A stretch of 64,000 nt of DNA from NCBI GenBank assembly GCA_039000515.1, contig JBCFYV010000001.1, positions 33,564,061 to 33,628,060 on the forward strand. Direction: 5' to 3'. The DNA is from Timema cristinae (taxonomy: Eukaryota; Arthropoda; Insecta; Phasmatodea; Timematidae). The position numbers were made by a program, and so were the translations under genes. Of the stretch, positions 36,726-48,219 are shown piece after piece (the first letter of the stretch is position 1; each line of letters starts with the position of its first letter). The notes under the pieces are model-generated. The model had not been told where the DNA came from. It worked only from the letters and a program-made list of their open reading frames with translations, and ran no database searches.

Positions 36726-37376
36726 TAAGTATCTTCTCTTTACCTATGAGTCTTGAATCCAAATCCTTTAAAACATAATAACCAAAAGATGTTTAATTTA
36801 CTTCAATAATTCTTAAGTTGGTATAGAAAATAAGAATATCGTTTAAATGAATAAATTTTATTTTCAAATCTCGATTGTGATATGTTCTCGAATCTTAAAT
36901 ATCTGAAGGATTCAAGATATTTGAGGATTCATAGGTACAGCCCTAGTTTATTTCTGTCTCCACAGGTTTTCAACCAAGTTGCTTAGTTAAGCAAGGGAAC
37001 TAGCAAATGTCCTTCGTTTGTAAAGGAATAATCATATATTTTACTCAAACATGAACATACTAAGATAATACAAAGTGTTACCTATTTTTGACATGAATGG
37101 CTTAAATTAAAATTCTTCTATTTCACTTTATTTGCAAATGTATTAATTAACTGATTAATTTTAATCCATTAATATGTATCATTTGTTTATGTTCAGTCTC
37201 TGAATGTATATATTATTATAGTAAAATAGCTTTTGTGTAATAATTTGTTTAATATAGTTTTTTATATATATATAATGCTTTATACATATCGGTTATGTAT
37301 TTGTTGTTTATTCTTCGGACGTTTTCCTGCCGTTTTTGATAGTGTCCCCCAATTTTGAGAGCGAAGGGGAGGAGGA

Positions 37377-37660
37377 ATAAAAGGTAGTTTGTTTTTGAGA
37401 GAGAGGCAGTTCAGTTGAGTGCGGTAGTCAAGACATAGGGTGTTTGCCAGAATGGGTGCACTAATTTATGCACAAATTGATGTCCGAGTGTGAGTCGGGT
37501 GTTACAGTACCTAAAGTGGCCTTCTTTATCAAGGAACAACAAGAGTTTGAAAGACGCCGCCAAGTCAAAACCCTTATTTCCCCATTTCTTTTTACTCTTA
37601 ACCCAGCAAACAACAAGGTAGGCCTCCATTGTCGACGAACCTCATTTGGACGAGGTAAGC
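37377..37660 (+). promoter_or_regulatory. Promoter-like block with a candidate first exon
   Basis: ATAAAAG (37377-37383) lies 36 bases before TCAGTT (37411-37416), the arthropod initiator consensus. Downstream are two possible splice donors, AAG|GTAGGC at 37618 and GAG|GTAAGC at 37655. From 37468 a short frame encodes MHKLMSECESGVTV and continues to the donors. It is less AT-rich than its surroundings. It could be the first exon of a gene, or part of a solo LTR; no second exon was found. Confidence 0.35.
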
Positions 37661-37849
37661 AATTCCTATCTCAATTTTATTGGCATGATTGTGCCTCTCT
37701 GGATTAACTGCAACTAGCGTACTTTAGGGTGTCTGCAAACACAAACATTTGAAATTAATGTATATTATCATTAAACGGTTATATTTGGAAGGTACAGTAT
37801 AGGTGGATAGAAACATATAAAAGGGTAAAAACAATATATGGCTTTTACA

Positions 37850-38160
37850 ATGAAAAAGAAGAACGCAGTTTACACTTTGCTTCTTCCTCTTGAAAGAAAT
37901 CAATCATTACCGCCCAATACCTCGACCTAGGTTTCATTCTATCGAAAATCATCAGGAAGGGTGTGAAACGCACAACACAACTTCCTAAAAGAGGAAACTA
38001 AAAAGGTAGAAAAAGGATTTTTTTAACAAATGATAGGACACTAAGATATGAACATGTAAAAGGAATGAATAACATAAGGTCAAACACAAGAAATGGACAT
38101 GTGGTGTGAATATATAATATATCTCTTTAAGAAAAATCTCTTTTCACTTTATGATTAAAA
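37850..38160 (-). repeat. Dispersed repeat, family D
   Basis: Reversed, it has ATTGGGCGGTAATGATTGAT and the AAGTGTAAACTGCGTTCTT block; its distal part (ACACAACTTCCTAAAAGAGG) matches 54240-54260. Confidence 0.55.
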
Positions 38161-38634
38161 ATGAGGTGGTCCAATGGCTAAATAATTTTATAATAAAAGA
38201 AATTGATAACACTAAAGAAAAAGGGAAAAATAAACTACTAAGAGTAAATCTGATGAAGAAATCCCACCTAGGGAAAGAGGAAAAATGTGGAAGAATTCAA
38301 TGCGCAAAGGTGACATCTTCCTTTAATCTGTCTTCTATAGTAGAAGTAGTCATACACACATTTTAACACAAATATAATAATATTTCGGCATTGTTACCTT
38401 TATCAAACACAAATAAGAAAGAAGAGAGTACAGATAACACAAACACTGGATAACTCCAATTTAAATTCAAAGAAAAACTGTTAGAAACACATTGTACCAA
38501 CTGTTTTTGGGAGTAAAAGATAAATTTCTTGGTTATGGTTAGTATTTATATAGACTTATTTAAAAAACATATTATAATGATAATAATAAACATATTTTAG
38601 AATAATGATAATAACAGTTTGAAAAATGTTTATC

Positions 38635-38766
38635 TTATAGAAAGAAAGAAACTATCTTCTGTTGAGGCCTGGTGGTAATCTTGATTTGGTAACTTGCCCA
38701 CCAATGGATTACCAAATCAAGATTACCACCAGGCCTCAACAGAAGATAGTTTCTTTCTTTCTATAA
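38635..38766. repeat. Perfect inverted repeat with 58-bp arms and 16-base loop
   Basis: Arms 38635-38692 and 38709-38766 are exact reverse complements; the loop is 38693-38708. No terminal motif or target duplication of a transposon is seen. Confidence 0.95.
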
Positions 38767-38807
38767 AATTTTCACTTTATGAGGTATTTCGCTATATTTG
38801 GAAAAAA

Positions 38808-38852
38808 GTACAGGAAAGGTTCCGTCTATGTTTAAATTTACCTTTCCTGTAC
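38808..38852. repeat. Short inverted repeat
   Basis: GTACAGGAAAGGT at 38808-38820 pairs with 38840-38852, loop 19 bases. It lies 42 bases from the larger palindrome. Confidence 0.85.
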
Positions 38853-38869
38853 CTTCTTTAAAATATAAC

Positions 38870-40511
38870 AAACTACCCCATGAAGCAGGAAGAGGTTTTT
38901 CTTAAAGAGCTATAGTATATTGATATTAAAATGATTATTTCAATACAACATATAAATTGGAGTTTTGAAGAATTATTCAAACTTTGGGTTATGAAAAGAA
39001 GAAAAACTCAAATATACAAATGTTTGATTAGATATATTAGAGCAATAAATTATATGAAAGAATGTTTATATTTGTTTCCCAATTCTATTTTATACTATTC
39101 TATTTTATTTATATTTCCGCTTATGTTCATAATTTTTTCCAAGATTCGAGTTCGGATTAGATATTCAGGATTCAAAGGTAAATTGGAGATTCAGATTAGA
39201 GATTAGGATTCATAAAATAGTATATTCGACCTAATTTTTTTATATTTACATACATTCGTTACTTTTGGTTCAAACAAACTATATGTGCAGTTTGAGCATT
39301 AAATTTCCGAACACTGTATATATATAAAATAATTATATATAAACACAATATAGTACATTTATTATCATCAATTGGCTTTTACTGGTAATAGGTATGTATA
39401 ATTTATAAACACTGTTCAACTCTTTTAGTACAAGTAATTGCAATATGTTAAGTTTAATAAGTAATAACATTACATATCCAGTATAATTACAGTATAATGA
39501 GGATCCCTGTAAAAGAAATAACCACAGAAAATACCAAGTGTAAAACAATATTCTGGTAACTACAAAACATTGTATTTTTAATAGTGATAGAATGTAGATA
39601 AATTAAATCAAGCTTAGCTGTGACTCTACTAGAGTGGCATTTCTAATTAAAGGGTTCAACCAATAAAATAACATTGTATTAATGAAGATACATTATATTT
39701 CCAGTAATTTTTTTTATGAATTTATAATTTTAGGAAAAGGTTAAGGTTTAAAAATTGCTCTACATCAATTAAATATAATAATATGCAAAATGAACACGAA
39801 TGGTGATTTCAAACAACTGTAGCAACACAACCAGTAGCAAAGTGCTTATAACATTTAGAAACCTAAGTTAAAAACTAACTTAAAGCGCGACACATATTTA
39901 TGTAAATACCTGTTCTTTGTAAATCCCATTTTCTTCTAATATTCTATAGCAAGTATTTACAAACAACTTATTTAATAATATATTGATCAAATTTGTTTCA
40001 GTCGAAAACCATTAACAAGTTAATTTTTAATTACTCACATTTTGCTTCTTAAACCTTCTCAAAATCACATTGCTTTTATCAATAGGAAGAACTATTACTA
40101 CACTTTTAATAGCTATAATTTTATTTACAGAAAGTTTGCTTCAATAATTTTCTGAAAGGAGTCATATGTACCAGGTGTGGTCAGTCCACGTAAGCATTAA
40201 AAGCACCGCTTGCCTACTTTAAGATAAATCAAATCTTATTTTGTGTTTAAAAAAAAATCTTTTAAATTGCAAACATTATATATTTTATAATTTTGATAGC
40301 ATCTTTGTTTGAGCCTTGTATTTGTCAAACTTGACTGCGAGTTTGTCCCTGCCATAAGGATCTACTTGAAGCCAACCAAAAAAACTTACTTCTAAAGCAT
40401 TCAAATGTCAGATGGATGAAAGGAAGGGAAAGAGGTAAGGTGCATGCTTGTCCATAGAAGAAAATTAAGCATAAACAAAGTATTCCGGCCAATGAAATAA
40501 TAGAATAGTAA
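38870..40511. other. AT-rich non-coding stretch
   Basis: The 91-codon frame from 38931 is Ile/Tyr/Phe-rich with no recognised domain and is likely chance. No other feature was seen. Confidence 0.3.
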
Positions 40512-40520
40512 ATTATTTAA

Positions 40521-41329
40521 AGGTCATTGTCGCCTCATGCGCAGTGACAGTTTTGTGTCAGTGTGTGTTTTATGTTGTGTATTTATAAGTGCCAGAGAGA
40601 CTAATGCTTGCATCAGTTACCTACAGGAACTCGGGTGTGGCCCTGCCCCTAGTATGCCCCAGATAAGTAATGCACAGGGCTGGGCCGAAAGCCCACATCG
40701 CAAGATTGCTCGTGCCATTGTCCCAGAAATGGGTTGGACTCCGTGGGTCAGTGAGTTTAATCGCCGACAAGTGATGGCGTTGGCAGACTGGTGGGGTTCT
40801 GGGCTTTTGGGCCTTAGCCCTTGGGGTTCTTGGTCTGCGGGCCTAGGCCACACGGTTGTGTGGTGAGCTCCGGTGCTAACCTGGACAGTTAGTAGTGGGT
40901 GGGCTATAACATGGGCACCTTCACTCATAGCTAAGTAGTGGAAAATTACTTTCCCATGCTCAATGGGTGTAATTCCATTCCCATACACATGACAAAGAGT
41001 GTAAATCATAAGATCACTTCAGAGGGAGAAGTGAATAGCGCCGGTTACCACCCTGGATAGGTGGAAGGCACGAGTCCCCGGTGTCGGACATACCAATGTA
41101 TACTGGTAAGGGGGGGGGGGGAGGGGGGGGAGTTAATTCTCGCCTCCCCGTGTCTCCGGCCTGATCTGGATCATCCAAATCTTCGGGGTGTGGGGGTTGG
41201 AGCTTTTTAAGTAATGACCAAGAAACTGCCCTGGGCCATGATGTCCAGGGGGTGCTGTGCCAGCCAGACGCTGGCTTAAGCGTTTGGGCACATGTAGTAG
41301 GAAAAGTGCTTTAACAGGTCTTGACTCAC
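40521..41329 (+). mobile_element. GC-rich 809-bp insertion of unknown class
   Basis: Its base composition changes sharply at both ends against AT-rich flanks. ATTATTTAA occurs exactly at 40512-40520 and 41330-41338, a 9-bp direct repeat abutting the block. The left part (TCATGCGCAGTGACAG) is promoter-like. Many short palindromes occur, for example GGGCTGGGCCGAAAGCCC at 40677-40694 and CCCTGGGCCATGATGTCCAGGG at 41230-41251, and a run of 12 G starts at 41110. A 109-codon frame at 40537-40866 is rich in Trp, Gly and Ser without a known domain. It could be the 5' UTR of a non-LTR retrotransposon or an inserted copy of a structured RNA. Confidence 0.5.
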
Positions 41330-41339
41330 ATTATTTAAG

Positions 41340-41944
41340 TTTTAATATTTATTCTCTGTGCCATATTTATTTTAAATAAGCAAGGTAATTTTATGTATCC
41401 AACATGATAATTAAATACATTTAATATTACTAAAATTATTTAAATAAAGAATTAAAAGCCCAAAGATAAAAACAAGCATTGGGAACATTATTACCCTCGA
41501 CCATACATCCATAGGTGCTTGCCCAGCTCTTGAGGCCACAAACTGCTACTGATATGTACACATCTAAGGGTAGATATTTTGAAAATAAGGAAAACCAATT
41601 AAAAATAACATAAAGAAAATTATTTAGAAATTATTTAAGAGCTAATAAAATAATCTCATTTAAATAAAGATTGAGAATACACAAATATTTGAGTTTCGAG
41701 TTTTAGTAGTTGTACAAAACTAAAACTTTTTTTTTTAATCTCAAAAATTTCATGTTTAATTATTTATATTTTTAAATATTAGGATGATTTCATAGTGAAC
41801 TGAGTCTCCTCTAATTAACTGTTGTGTAGTTAGAAAAAACTTTTATAACAATATTAAATTTAGCTAAAAAAACTTGAATTTGTGTAATAGCTTTTGTGTT
41901 TATAGTTTATACATGGATCTATTATAGAAATTAAACTTATTTTA
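41340..41944. other. AT-rich non-coding stretch
   Basis: No gene or named repeat was seen. Confidence 0.3.
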
Positions 41945-42055
41945 TACCTAGATTGAGGGATTGGGCGGTAAAGATTGATTTTATTCAAGAAACAGCCATT
42001 AACTCTTTGTCCAATAGTAGCCATGTAAAGAATAAACTGTGTTCAATTAATTTTT
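41945..42055 (+). repeat. Dispersed repeat, family D
   Basis: GATTGGGCGGTAAAGATTGA and the CCATTAACTCTTTGTCCAAT block match 16415-16495. Confidence 0.5.
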
Positions 42056-42290
42056 TCTAGCACCACGTCCTTCTACCAGTTTGGGTTACATGCTTATGCA
42101 CTTATTAGGCTAATGGATTTAGGGATGAGAAAGATTATTTTCATAGGAAGTGTACCCATATTTGCAAAAAAAACACCTCTGTATACCTGAGTTGGGATTC
42201 AAACCTCCATCTCCCCGTTAATGGCAGTCTAAGTCAACTGAGAGAGTAGCGCACGTTAGACCATGCGGCCACTCAAGCGGGTTTCAATTC
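42056..42290 (-). repeat. tRNA-derived SINE, family A2
   Basis: It carries the reversed tail (TAGCACCACGTCCTTCTACC), the AAGTGTACCCATATTTGCA block and the head ending CGTTAGACCATGCGGCCACT, an intact form of the site that hAT elements have entered elsewhere. Confidence 0.75.
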
Positions 42291-42299
42291 ATTGTACAA

Positions 42300-44510
42300 G
42301 CATTATTGTGTTCATTCCCTTTATTTGTTTCTACTACTATTCCCTGTATACCTTCTTCCATATTTAACCAAATGTAGGTAAAAAAAAGTTAAGAGACTGT
42401 ACTTAAATATAATTTCAACTTATGCGGTGGTTTGTTATATCTGTGTTATTATATTAAGACACAACTTTGCTTGGTACATGTAGCTCATAAGAGAAAAAAG
42501 CAGAAAAAAGGTTCTCAAAATGTGACACACAAGAGAGAAGATACGATTGTTTAAAAAATGTGCATTATTTGCTGTGTGAACAAAAACATTTTTTTAATAT
42601 AAGATTCAAGACAAGATGTTTTCAGGGTTGAGCGTTTGTGGGCGACCAAACTCAATGTCTGGAGTAAACTATAAACAGTCATTTCTTTTAACCTTTGACA
42701 AGGTTACAGCATGAGGAAGAGGTAAAATAACCAGTGTGAGTAGGAGGGAGATAGATATGAGATATAACCCAATCACAAAGGGAAAAGGAAGTACTTTTCA
42801 AGGTCAGCCACTAAATGATCGACAGACAAATTCTTAACTCAAATTTCATTTCCCGGCATTGAAACTTAACTGCCAAATTGGGACAGTGGGTATATTATCA
42901 GTTTATTACCATTTATTATTATTTATAATGATAGTAATAATAATAATGATAATTTATGCTCACAGTTGAAATTTTTGAACTTGTAGCATAGTGTCTACAA
43001 TATGTTTTTACATTTTATCTCTTCTCTGTCTAATCCAGTTTTAATTTATTCTTACAAAAATTTCTAGTGATTTTAACAAAGAAAGAACAAATCTTATCAC
43101 CAAATATCACCTTTGAATGAAATTAACCAAATGAGTGACATGGGCCTAGTCATCATAATAAATGATTGGATCAATTATTAAAAAAAAATATAATTCAAAA
43201 ATTCATTTCAAAATAGTTCTTAAAATCATTTTAATTTGTTGCAAGATAGGTGTTTGTAAAAAAAAAAATCTAATGTAGTTTCCTTGTTAGCCATGATACA
43301 TTTAATAAATATTTGAGAAATTATTGAATACAACGGCACTTCAGAGAATTTTTGGAGCTTATCACTTTCATGTTTTCATTCTACACTCGGGCACAGTCAA
43401 AGTATACACCAGGCCCACAGCTTCCAGATTAAAATGGTTGTGCTTATTGGGAGAGCTTTAATCCTTCAATATGGGGAAGGGGATACCTATGCGCGGTCCT
43501 AAGTGGCAACATTGACAACATCATCAGCAAGGAGGCATTTTTAAAAACAATTTCCTTTAAAGGTGGTTTTACTAGAGAACAGACAAAAATTGACTTATAG
43601 TGTCAATAAACCAACTTTTACAAAGCTAGGTTTAGATAGTTGGCCCCACCCTTTTTCCCATAAACCATCTTCCCAAACAAGTCCACTCAAGAGTGAAACT
43701 GCAAATTACAAAGAAAACAGAATACAATGGTCCTTTTTTGGTTCAAGTGAATGCTTACAAATTGTCTATTTGTAAACAATTTTCAACTATATTTTACTAG
43801 TTTCTTGTCTGAAAAAAATTGTTCATTGAAAGCAGGTAAAAGGATGGGTTGGGAAGGGGGCGTGGGGGGGTTGAGCCACGAGACTTTTAGTAACTTAACT
43901 ATTGTGTTCAGCCGCCACCCCTTACTTCTTTACTAAGAACAATTTGAAAGCTAGTTGATTCAGATGTAAGTGCATTTATCACAGAGAGCTGCAATTAGCA
44001 CTCCCCAGTGCCCAAGGACTCAACCTGAATCAAGAGTGTAGCGTATGATTCTGATGTATAGCTTGACTGTGAGCTTTGGATTGTATCAATAATATGGGTT
44101 ACACTACATGCCCATTACCTGAAACTAAATGCTACATTTTATTTAGGACTATTAGTTGATCACAGAGAATAAATTATGAACAATGACGATGATGGATAGT
44201 CAATAAAATTGTGTTGATAATAGCAAATGTTTAATCCTTATGGTACTTATTTAAACAAGGTGCCAACATTGAATCATAAAACTAAATAACATGATTTCAT
44301 GGTCGGTTGAAATTATATATATTATTTCTAAAATTTCCTCCTAGCAAACAACTATCGGTATATACAATTACAACTACACCACCAGTGTTCCAAATAATAT
44401 ATTAAATAAATCAAAGCACAACTTCAAAATAAATGTTTTAGGTAAAAAAAAAATTCTATCCTCCAAATAGCTCTCCTTAGAGTCAAACTTTGGGAACCTC
44501 TTTTTAACCT
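42300..44510. other. AT-rich non-coding stretch, 3' flank of BLTP3-like gene
   Basis: No gene was recognised. Short open frames at 43563 and 43751 show no domain. Confidence 0.3.
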
Positions 44511-44516
44511 TTTATT
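44511..44516 (-). terminator. Candidate polyadenylation signal of the BLTP3-like gene
   Basis: TTTATT on the plus strand is AATAAA on the minus strand, about 154 bases after the stop codon at 44670. No cleavage site can be fixed. Confidence 0.4.
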
Positions 44517-44669
44517 CTAAGAGTTAAACATATTGAAAAGGAATTAAATTAACCATTTCCACCTTTCAATCTAGATCAATGTAATGGCACAAATAGCTAC
44601 GTTAGAATGTGTGTCTGAAGCTAGCAGCTAACTACCCTTGTTGGCACTGCAGCATCGGAAGCACTTGTG

Positions 44670-44798
44670 CTATCTCTTACTGCGTTGAAGCTGCTCCACT
44701 CGATCCTGAAGACTTCTCACTCGGTCTATGAGGGCTCTCTTCTCTTCTAGCAGAGCCGCCACTTCGTCCTGCGCTGTTGAGAGGCATGAGCGCAGGAT
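44670..44798 (-). CDS. BLTP3-like lipid-transfer protein, last exon (coiled coil and stop)
   Basis: The exon enters in phase 0 after a CCCCGTGTGTAG acceptor and encodes 42 residues before TAG at 44672-44670. The sequence is a heptad coiled coil (DEVAALLEEKRALIDRV and SLQDRVEQLQ). It continues the coiled coil of the preceding exon across a 5.9-kb intron filled with SINEs, retrotransposon and pogo-like remnants. In BLTP3/SHIP164 proteins a C-terminal helical coiled-coil part follows the lipid-channel body. Alone this exon would be hard to place; the phase match, strand and position support it. Confidence 0.75.
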   Translation of the reverse strand: MLRSCLSTAQDEVAALLEEKRALIDRVRSLQDRVEQLQRSKR

Positions 44799-44919
44799 CT
44801 ACACACGGGGCATACATGGTTCATATGTGAGGTTTTTCCAAATGAAATATTTTTTCCTTCAATTTTGTTACACTTTTAAAATGAAAATTTCACTAATTTC
44901 AATTCCCCTGTTTTTTTTT

Positions 44920-45150
44920 TTTTGTTTATACCATGTCTTACTATCCATTCAGGTCGTATGAAAATACAAATACGATAATGTATTATGGATGAGTAAGGTT
45001 AAATTAGAGGAAGTGTACTTGCATTTTAATAGAGGATAGATTAGAAAATTATTTAGAAAAACATACCCTCAGTAACCCAACCAGAAGTTCAAACCTTGAT
45101 CTTCCCATAATTGGCAAGCCAGTCTATTGCGAGTGTGTCAGCATAGACCA
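44920..45150 (-). repeat. tRNA-derived SINE, family A2
   Basis: The reversed tail (CATGTCTTACTATCCATTCA), AGTGTACTTGCATTT block and head are recognisable but diverged. It lies in the last BLTP3-like intron. Confidence 0.65.
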
Positions 45151-45199
45151 ATCAAACATTTCAGCAGCGTTTTTAAGGAATAATAATAATATAAAAAAA

Positions 45200-45440
45200 A
45201 ACGCCTCGGTGGCGTAGTTGGCTAACGCGCTTGTCGTGTCGAGCTTGACTGCTGAGGACGGGGAGATCGAGGTTCGAATCTCGGTCGGGTGAACTGGAGG
45301 TGGTTTGTCCTAAATGGTTTTCCACTCTCCCTCCACGCAAATGCGGGTTCACTTCCTCTAATTCAACCTTCCCAATTCCTAATCCATTAGCGTAGTTAGT
45401 ACTTAAGAAACCCGAACCAGTAGTAATACGCGGTGCTGAA
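45200..45440 (+). repeat. tRNA-derived SINE, family A2, best-preserved copy
   Basis: A-box TGGCGTAGTTGG and B-box GGTTCGAATCTC are intact. The body (GTGAACTGGAGGTGGTTTGT, GGTTTTCCACTCTCCCTCCA) leads to the shared tail ACCCGAACCAGTAGTAATAC, then GCGGTGCT and an A run. This copy defines the family here. Confidence 0.85.
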
Positions 45441-45639
45441 AAAAAAATCACCACAATGCGACATCTGTTCGAACTTAGTTACCTACCTAAGTTAGGTGCT
45501 ATCCAGGGGTTGAGACTGATTTTTAAGTTATCGGTATAGTTTTTTTATTTTTCTTGCATTGCATACTGCAGCCAAGAAAAAGAAAGGTAAAATATAGAAA
45601 AAATGTATTCACATCTGTGTGAACAAAGAGTGGAAAACC

Positions 45640-46246
45640 GTTATTATTATTATCATGTGTTTTGTCTTACAACATTTCATTCCTTTTGTCAGTGAGCTTA
45701 GACCTCCATTGTGCCCTGTTCTCTGTCTCTTCCTTCAGCTCCAAGAATTTTCTTCTTTCCTTCAAGACTCTAATATTTGAATCCTCCTCCTTCCTAAGCT
45801 CCTAATTCCCCTCAATAATTTCCTTCTACAATGTTGTACAGAAGAAGTTCTTCCTAAAGATGTGTCTGATCCAATTTGATTTGTAGCGAAGAATTGCATC
45901 CAAAATGGCTCTCTTCTCACCCACTATTCTTAGGACTTCTTAATTTTTCACCTGTTTGTCCACCTCTTCTCAAGCTTCCTCCCATATATAAAACTATACA
46001 CACTTCCTCAAAAGTGTTTCTTAAAGATATTATATTAACTTTCTTAATTCTGCCCTGGATATTAATCCTTGTCCACACATGTTCCAAATATGTGTCAAGC
46101 CATTTTATTTTACCATCTTTATTTTTCTCACACATAGCCCACCTATTTTTGGAAAGGAGAGTTAAGGAGCAAGTGGGTATTTTCCTTATTTTAGGAAAAC
46201 AACTTGAATGTTTTATACTACTTCCTGAAAAGCACTGATAAAACAA
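45640..46246 (-). pseudogene. Non-LTR retrotransposon, C-terminal fragment
   Basis: On the minus strand, pieces in different frames read like the region after reverse transcriptase: a YLEHVWTRINIQGRIKK block, a KRAILDAILRYKSNWIRHI block near 45890 and an E-N-R-A-Q-W-R-S-K block near 45710. The order and spacing fit one degraded element. It ends in a (TAA)n-like tail at about 45640. Confidence 0.65.
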
Positions 46247-46264
46247 AACATTTGTTCAGAAATT

Positions 46265-46400
46265 GCTGTTTAGCATCACTAGGCAACCATTAACTCTTTG
46301 TCCAGTGGTGGCATAGTACAAAATGTGAACTGTGCTTCTCCTATTATCATGAAAACCATACTCCTTTTATCGTGTTTAGTTACTATTCTTCTATTTTTTG
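46265..46400 (+). repeat. Dispersed repeat, family D
   Basis: CCATTAACTCTTTGTCCAGT, then GGTGGC, with AATGTGAACTGTGCTTCTCC match the other family D copies. Confidence 0.5.
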
Positions 46401-47668
46401 TACCTTCCTCTATTAATTATATTGAAAGATTTTTTCTTTTTCATTATTATCAAAGACATTATGCAACTACTTTGTATTAATTACTTGGATTTAATTTAAA
46501 ATTCTGTGTATGAATTCTCAAATCCTTCCAATTTTTAAGGATATTCGACAATCAAGAAAATATTGAATATAAGATTTTTTTCTCTCCAAATATTGAGTTG
46601 GAATATGTTTTGGAACTTCTATAATGCTTAATAGTGTTTTAACCAAATATAATAACTTAACAACCCACTCCAACACATAAATAATTCTAGTTTCTATTGC
46701 AATTTAAGAATTATTGTAGTAATTAAGTAAACTTCTTATATTTAAAATGTTTTCTAAGATATAGATAGAAATAGATTCGTAGGTAAATGATGAGTGAATT
46801 CGTAGGTAAAATGAGAATTTGGATTCAACACATCTATGATAAAATTTTCTTCTTCGATTTGATCATTCCAGATATTAAAATATGTTCTACAAATTAGATG
46901 TCATAAATAAAGTGGGGTATTTATTTAAAACACTAATTTATGTATACCCAACTAAAAATTAGTATAACTACTTTTTTATTGCTAAACTATTGTAAATGAT
47001 AACTAGCATACTCTACAATACTTGAGATGATATACAGCTAAAATTCAAGAAAGTGCCTTCTAATAGAATGAATGACAAACATTAACACAATGAACATGCA
47101 ATGAAAGGGGACGAAAAAAAATGAAAATTTTAATTATTCACCCACATAGTTAACATTAACTCATTTAATACACATTTATTCCAAACTATACAAAAACCAT
47201 TATGATTAAAAGATGTTGCATAGGTAAATGTCCTTATATTATAGAGGGTGATGGGTAGCAACAAAATAGTTAAGCTAGGGATAGTTTGTGGAGACAAATT
47301 AGAGTTCAATGGTATGTGGTCTGAGATGACTATGGTAAGTGTGAAGGCCTTATGGGAGCCCTGAATAATCAGGTAAATGGGCTTGTAATCAGGCAGTGGT
47401 ATGTCACCTGGTCACGTGAATAAAATAAACTTAGGCAAAGATTGAGAGCAATATAGCCTTTCAATTTTCAATAATTTCCCATCATTTAGCCCAGGGATCT
47501 ATTTAGGCACCATCAAGGATTTAGAAATAATTTAAGAGCTCGTCTCACCCCATACACAACTAGTTTAGGAAGGTAATAAGGTGTCACATTGTGGTGCATT
47601 TTCCTGTATTTTACTTTAATTCAAAAGTGAAATTGAGACCAGTAAATAGTTCCCCATATTTTAAAAAG
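46401..47668. other. Intronic AT-rich sequence of the BLTP3-like gene
   Basis: No exon or repeat was recognised. Confidence 0.35.
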
Positions 47669-47670
47669 TA

Positions 47671-48179
47671 CAGTAGAGTCTCAGAAACTCAACACTCAAT
47701 AACTCGACATTCCATATAACTCGGCACGCACACGTGCACACAGTTGTTGGCGCCAGTTATCACAACCCAAGGTCATTCAACTGTATAATTTCTCAGTTTG
47801 TTTGTGTAACTCGAGTGAAATAGTTATGCTGGGGTGTTTTTACAAGTCATGTGTTGGTTAGTTTTCCAATTCAGTAATGTGTTATTCGAAATCACTACAA
47901 TATTAGATATACACTACTGTACTGCATTTCTGTATATTACACATATGTATACACACCATTATATTAACACTTAATATATTCTACTGTGCGCATATTACTG
48001 TACAATACTACAGTACAGTACAACTGTACCTATAATATTCTATGCTGTACTGTGATTCATCCTTCATAGTAAACATGAATAGTAAACACATCTTATGCAA
48101 GTTTATTCATAAAACTCGACATTTCAATAAGTTGACACCATCTCAGTCCATATTAGGTCAAGTTTCTGAGACTCTATTG
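47671..48179. mobile_element. pogo/Tigger-like non-autonomous element
   Basis: Ends CAGTAGAGTCTCAGAAACTC and, reversed, CAATAGAGTCTCAGAAACTT are flanked by TA at 47669-47670 and 48180-48181. The terminal form and TA duplication fit the pogo/Tigger branch of Tc1/mariner. The 509-bp body has no transposase. Confidence 0.8.
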
Positions 48180-48219
48180 TAATACGAAATTGAAAAATAT
48201 TCATTTTAAAGTTTGAGAC

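Noticed and set aside
38931..39206. 91-codon plus-strand open frame
   Set aside because: Ile/Tyr/Phe-rich composition expected of AT-rich chance frames; no start context, domain or splice evidence.
40617..41009. 130-codon minus-strand and 109-codon plus-strand open frames
   Set aside because: They lie in the GC-rich insertion, where stops are rare by composition; no known domain on either strand.
45204..45290. tRNA-like sequence with A and B boxes
   Set aside because: It is the head of SINE A2, followed by the family body and tail; no acceptor-stem pairing was seen.
45876..46238. 120-codon plus-strand open frame
   Set aside because: It is antisense to a degraded retrotransposon fragment that explains the sequence.
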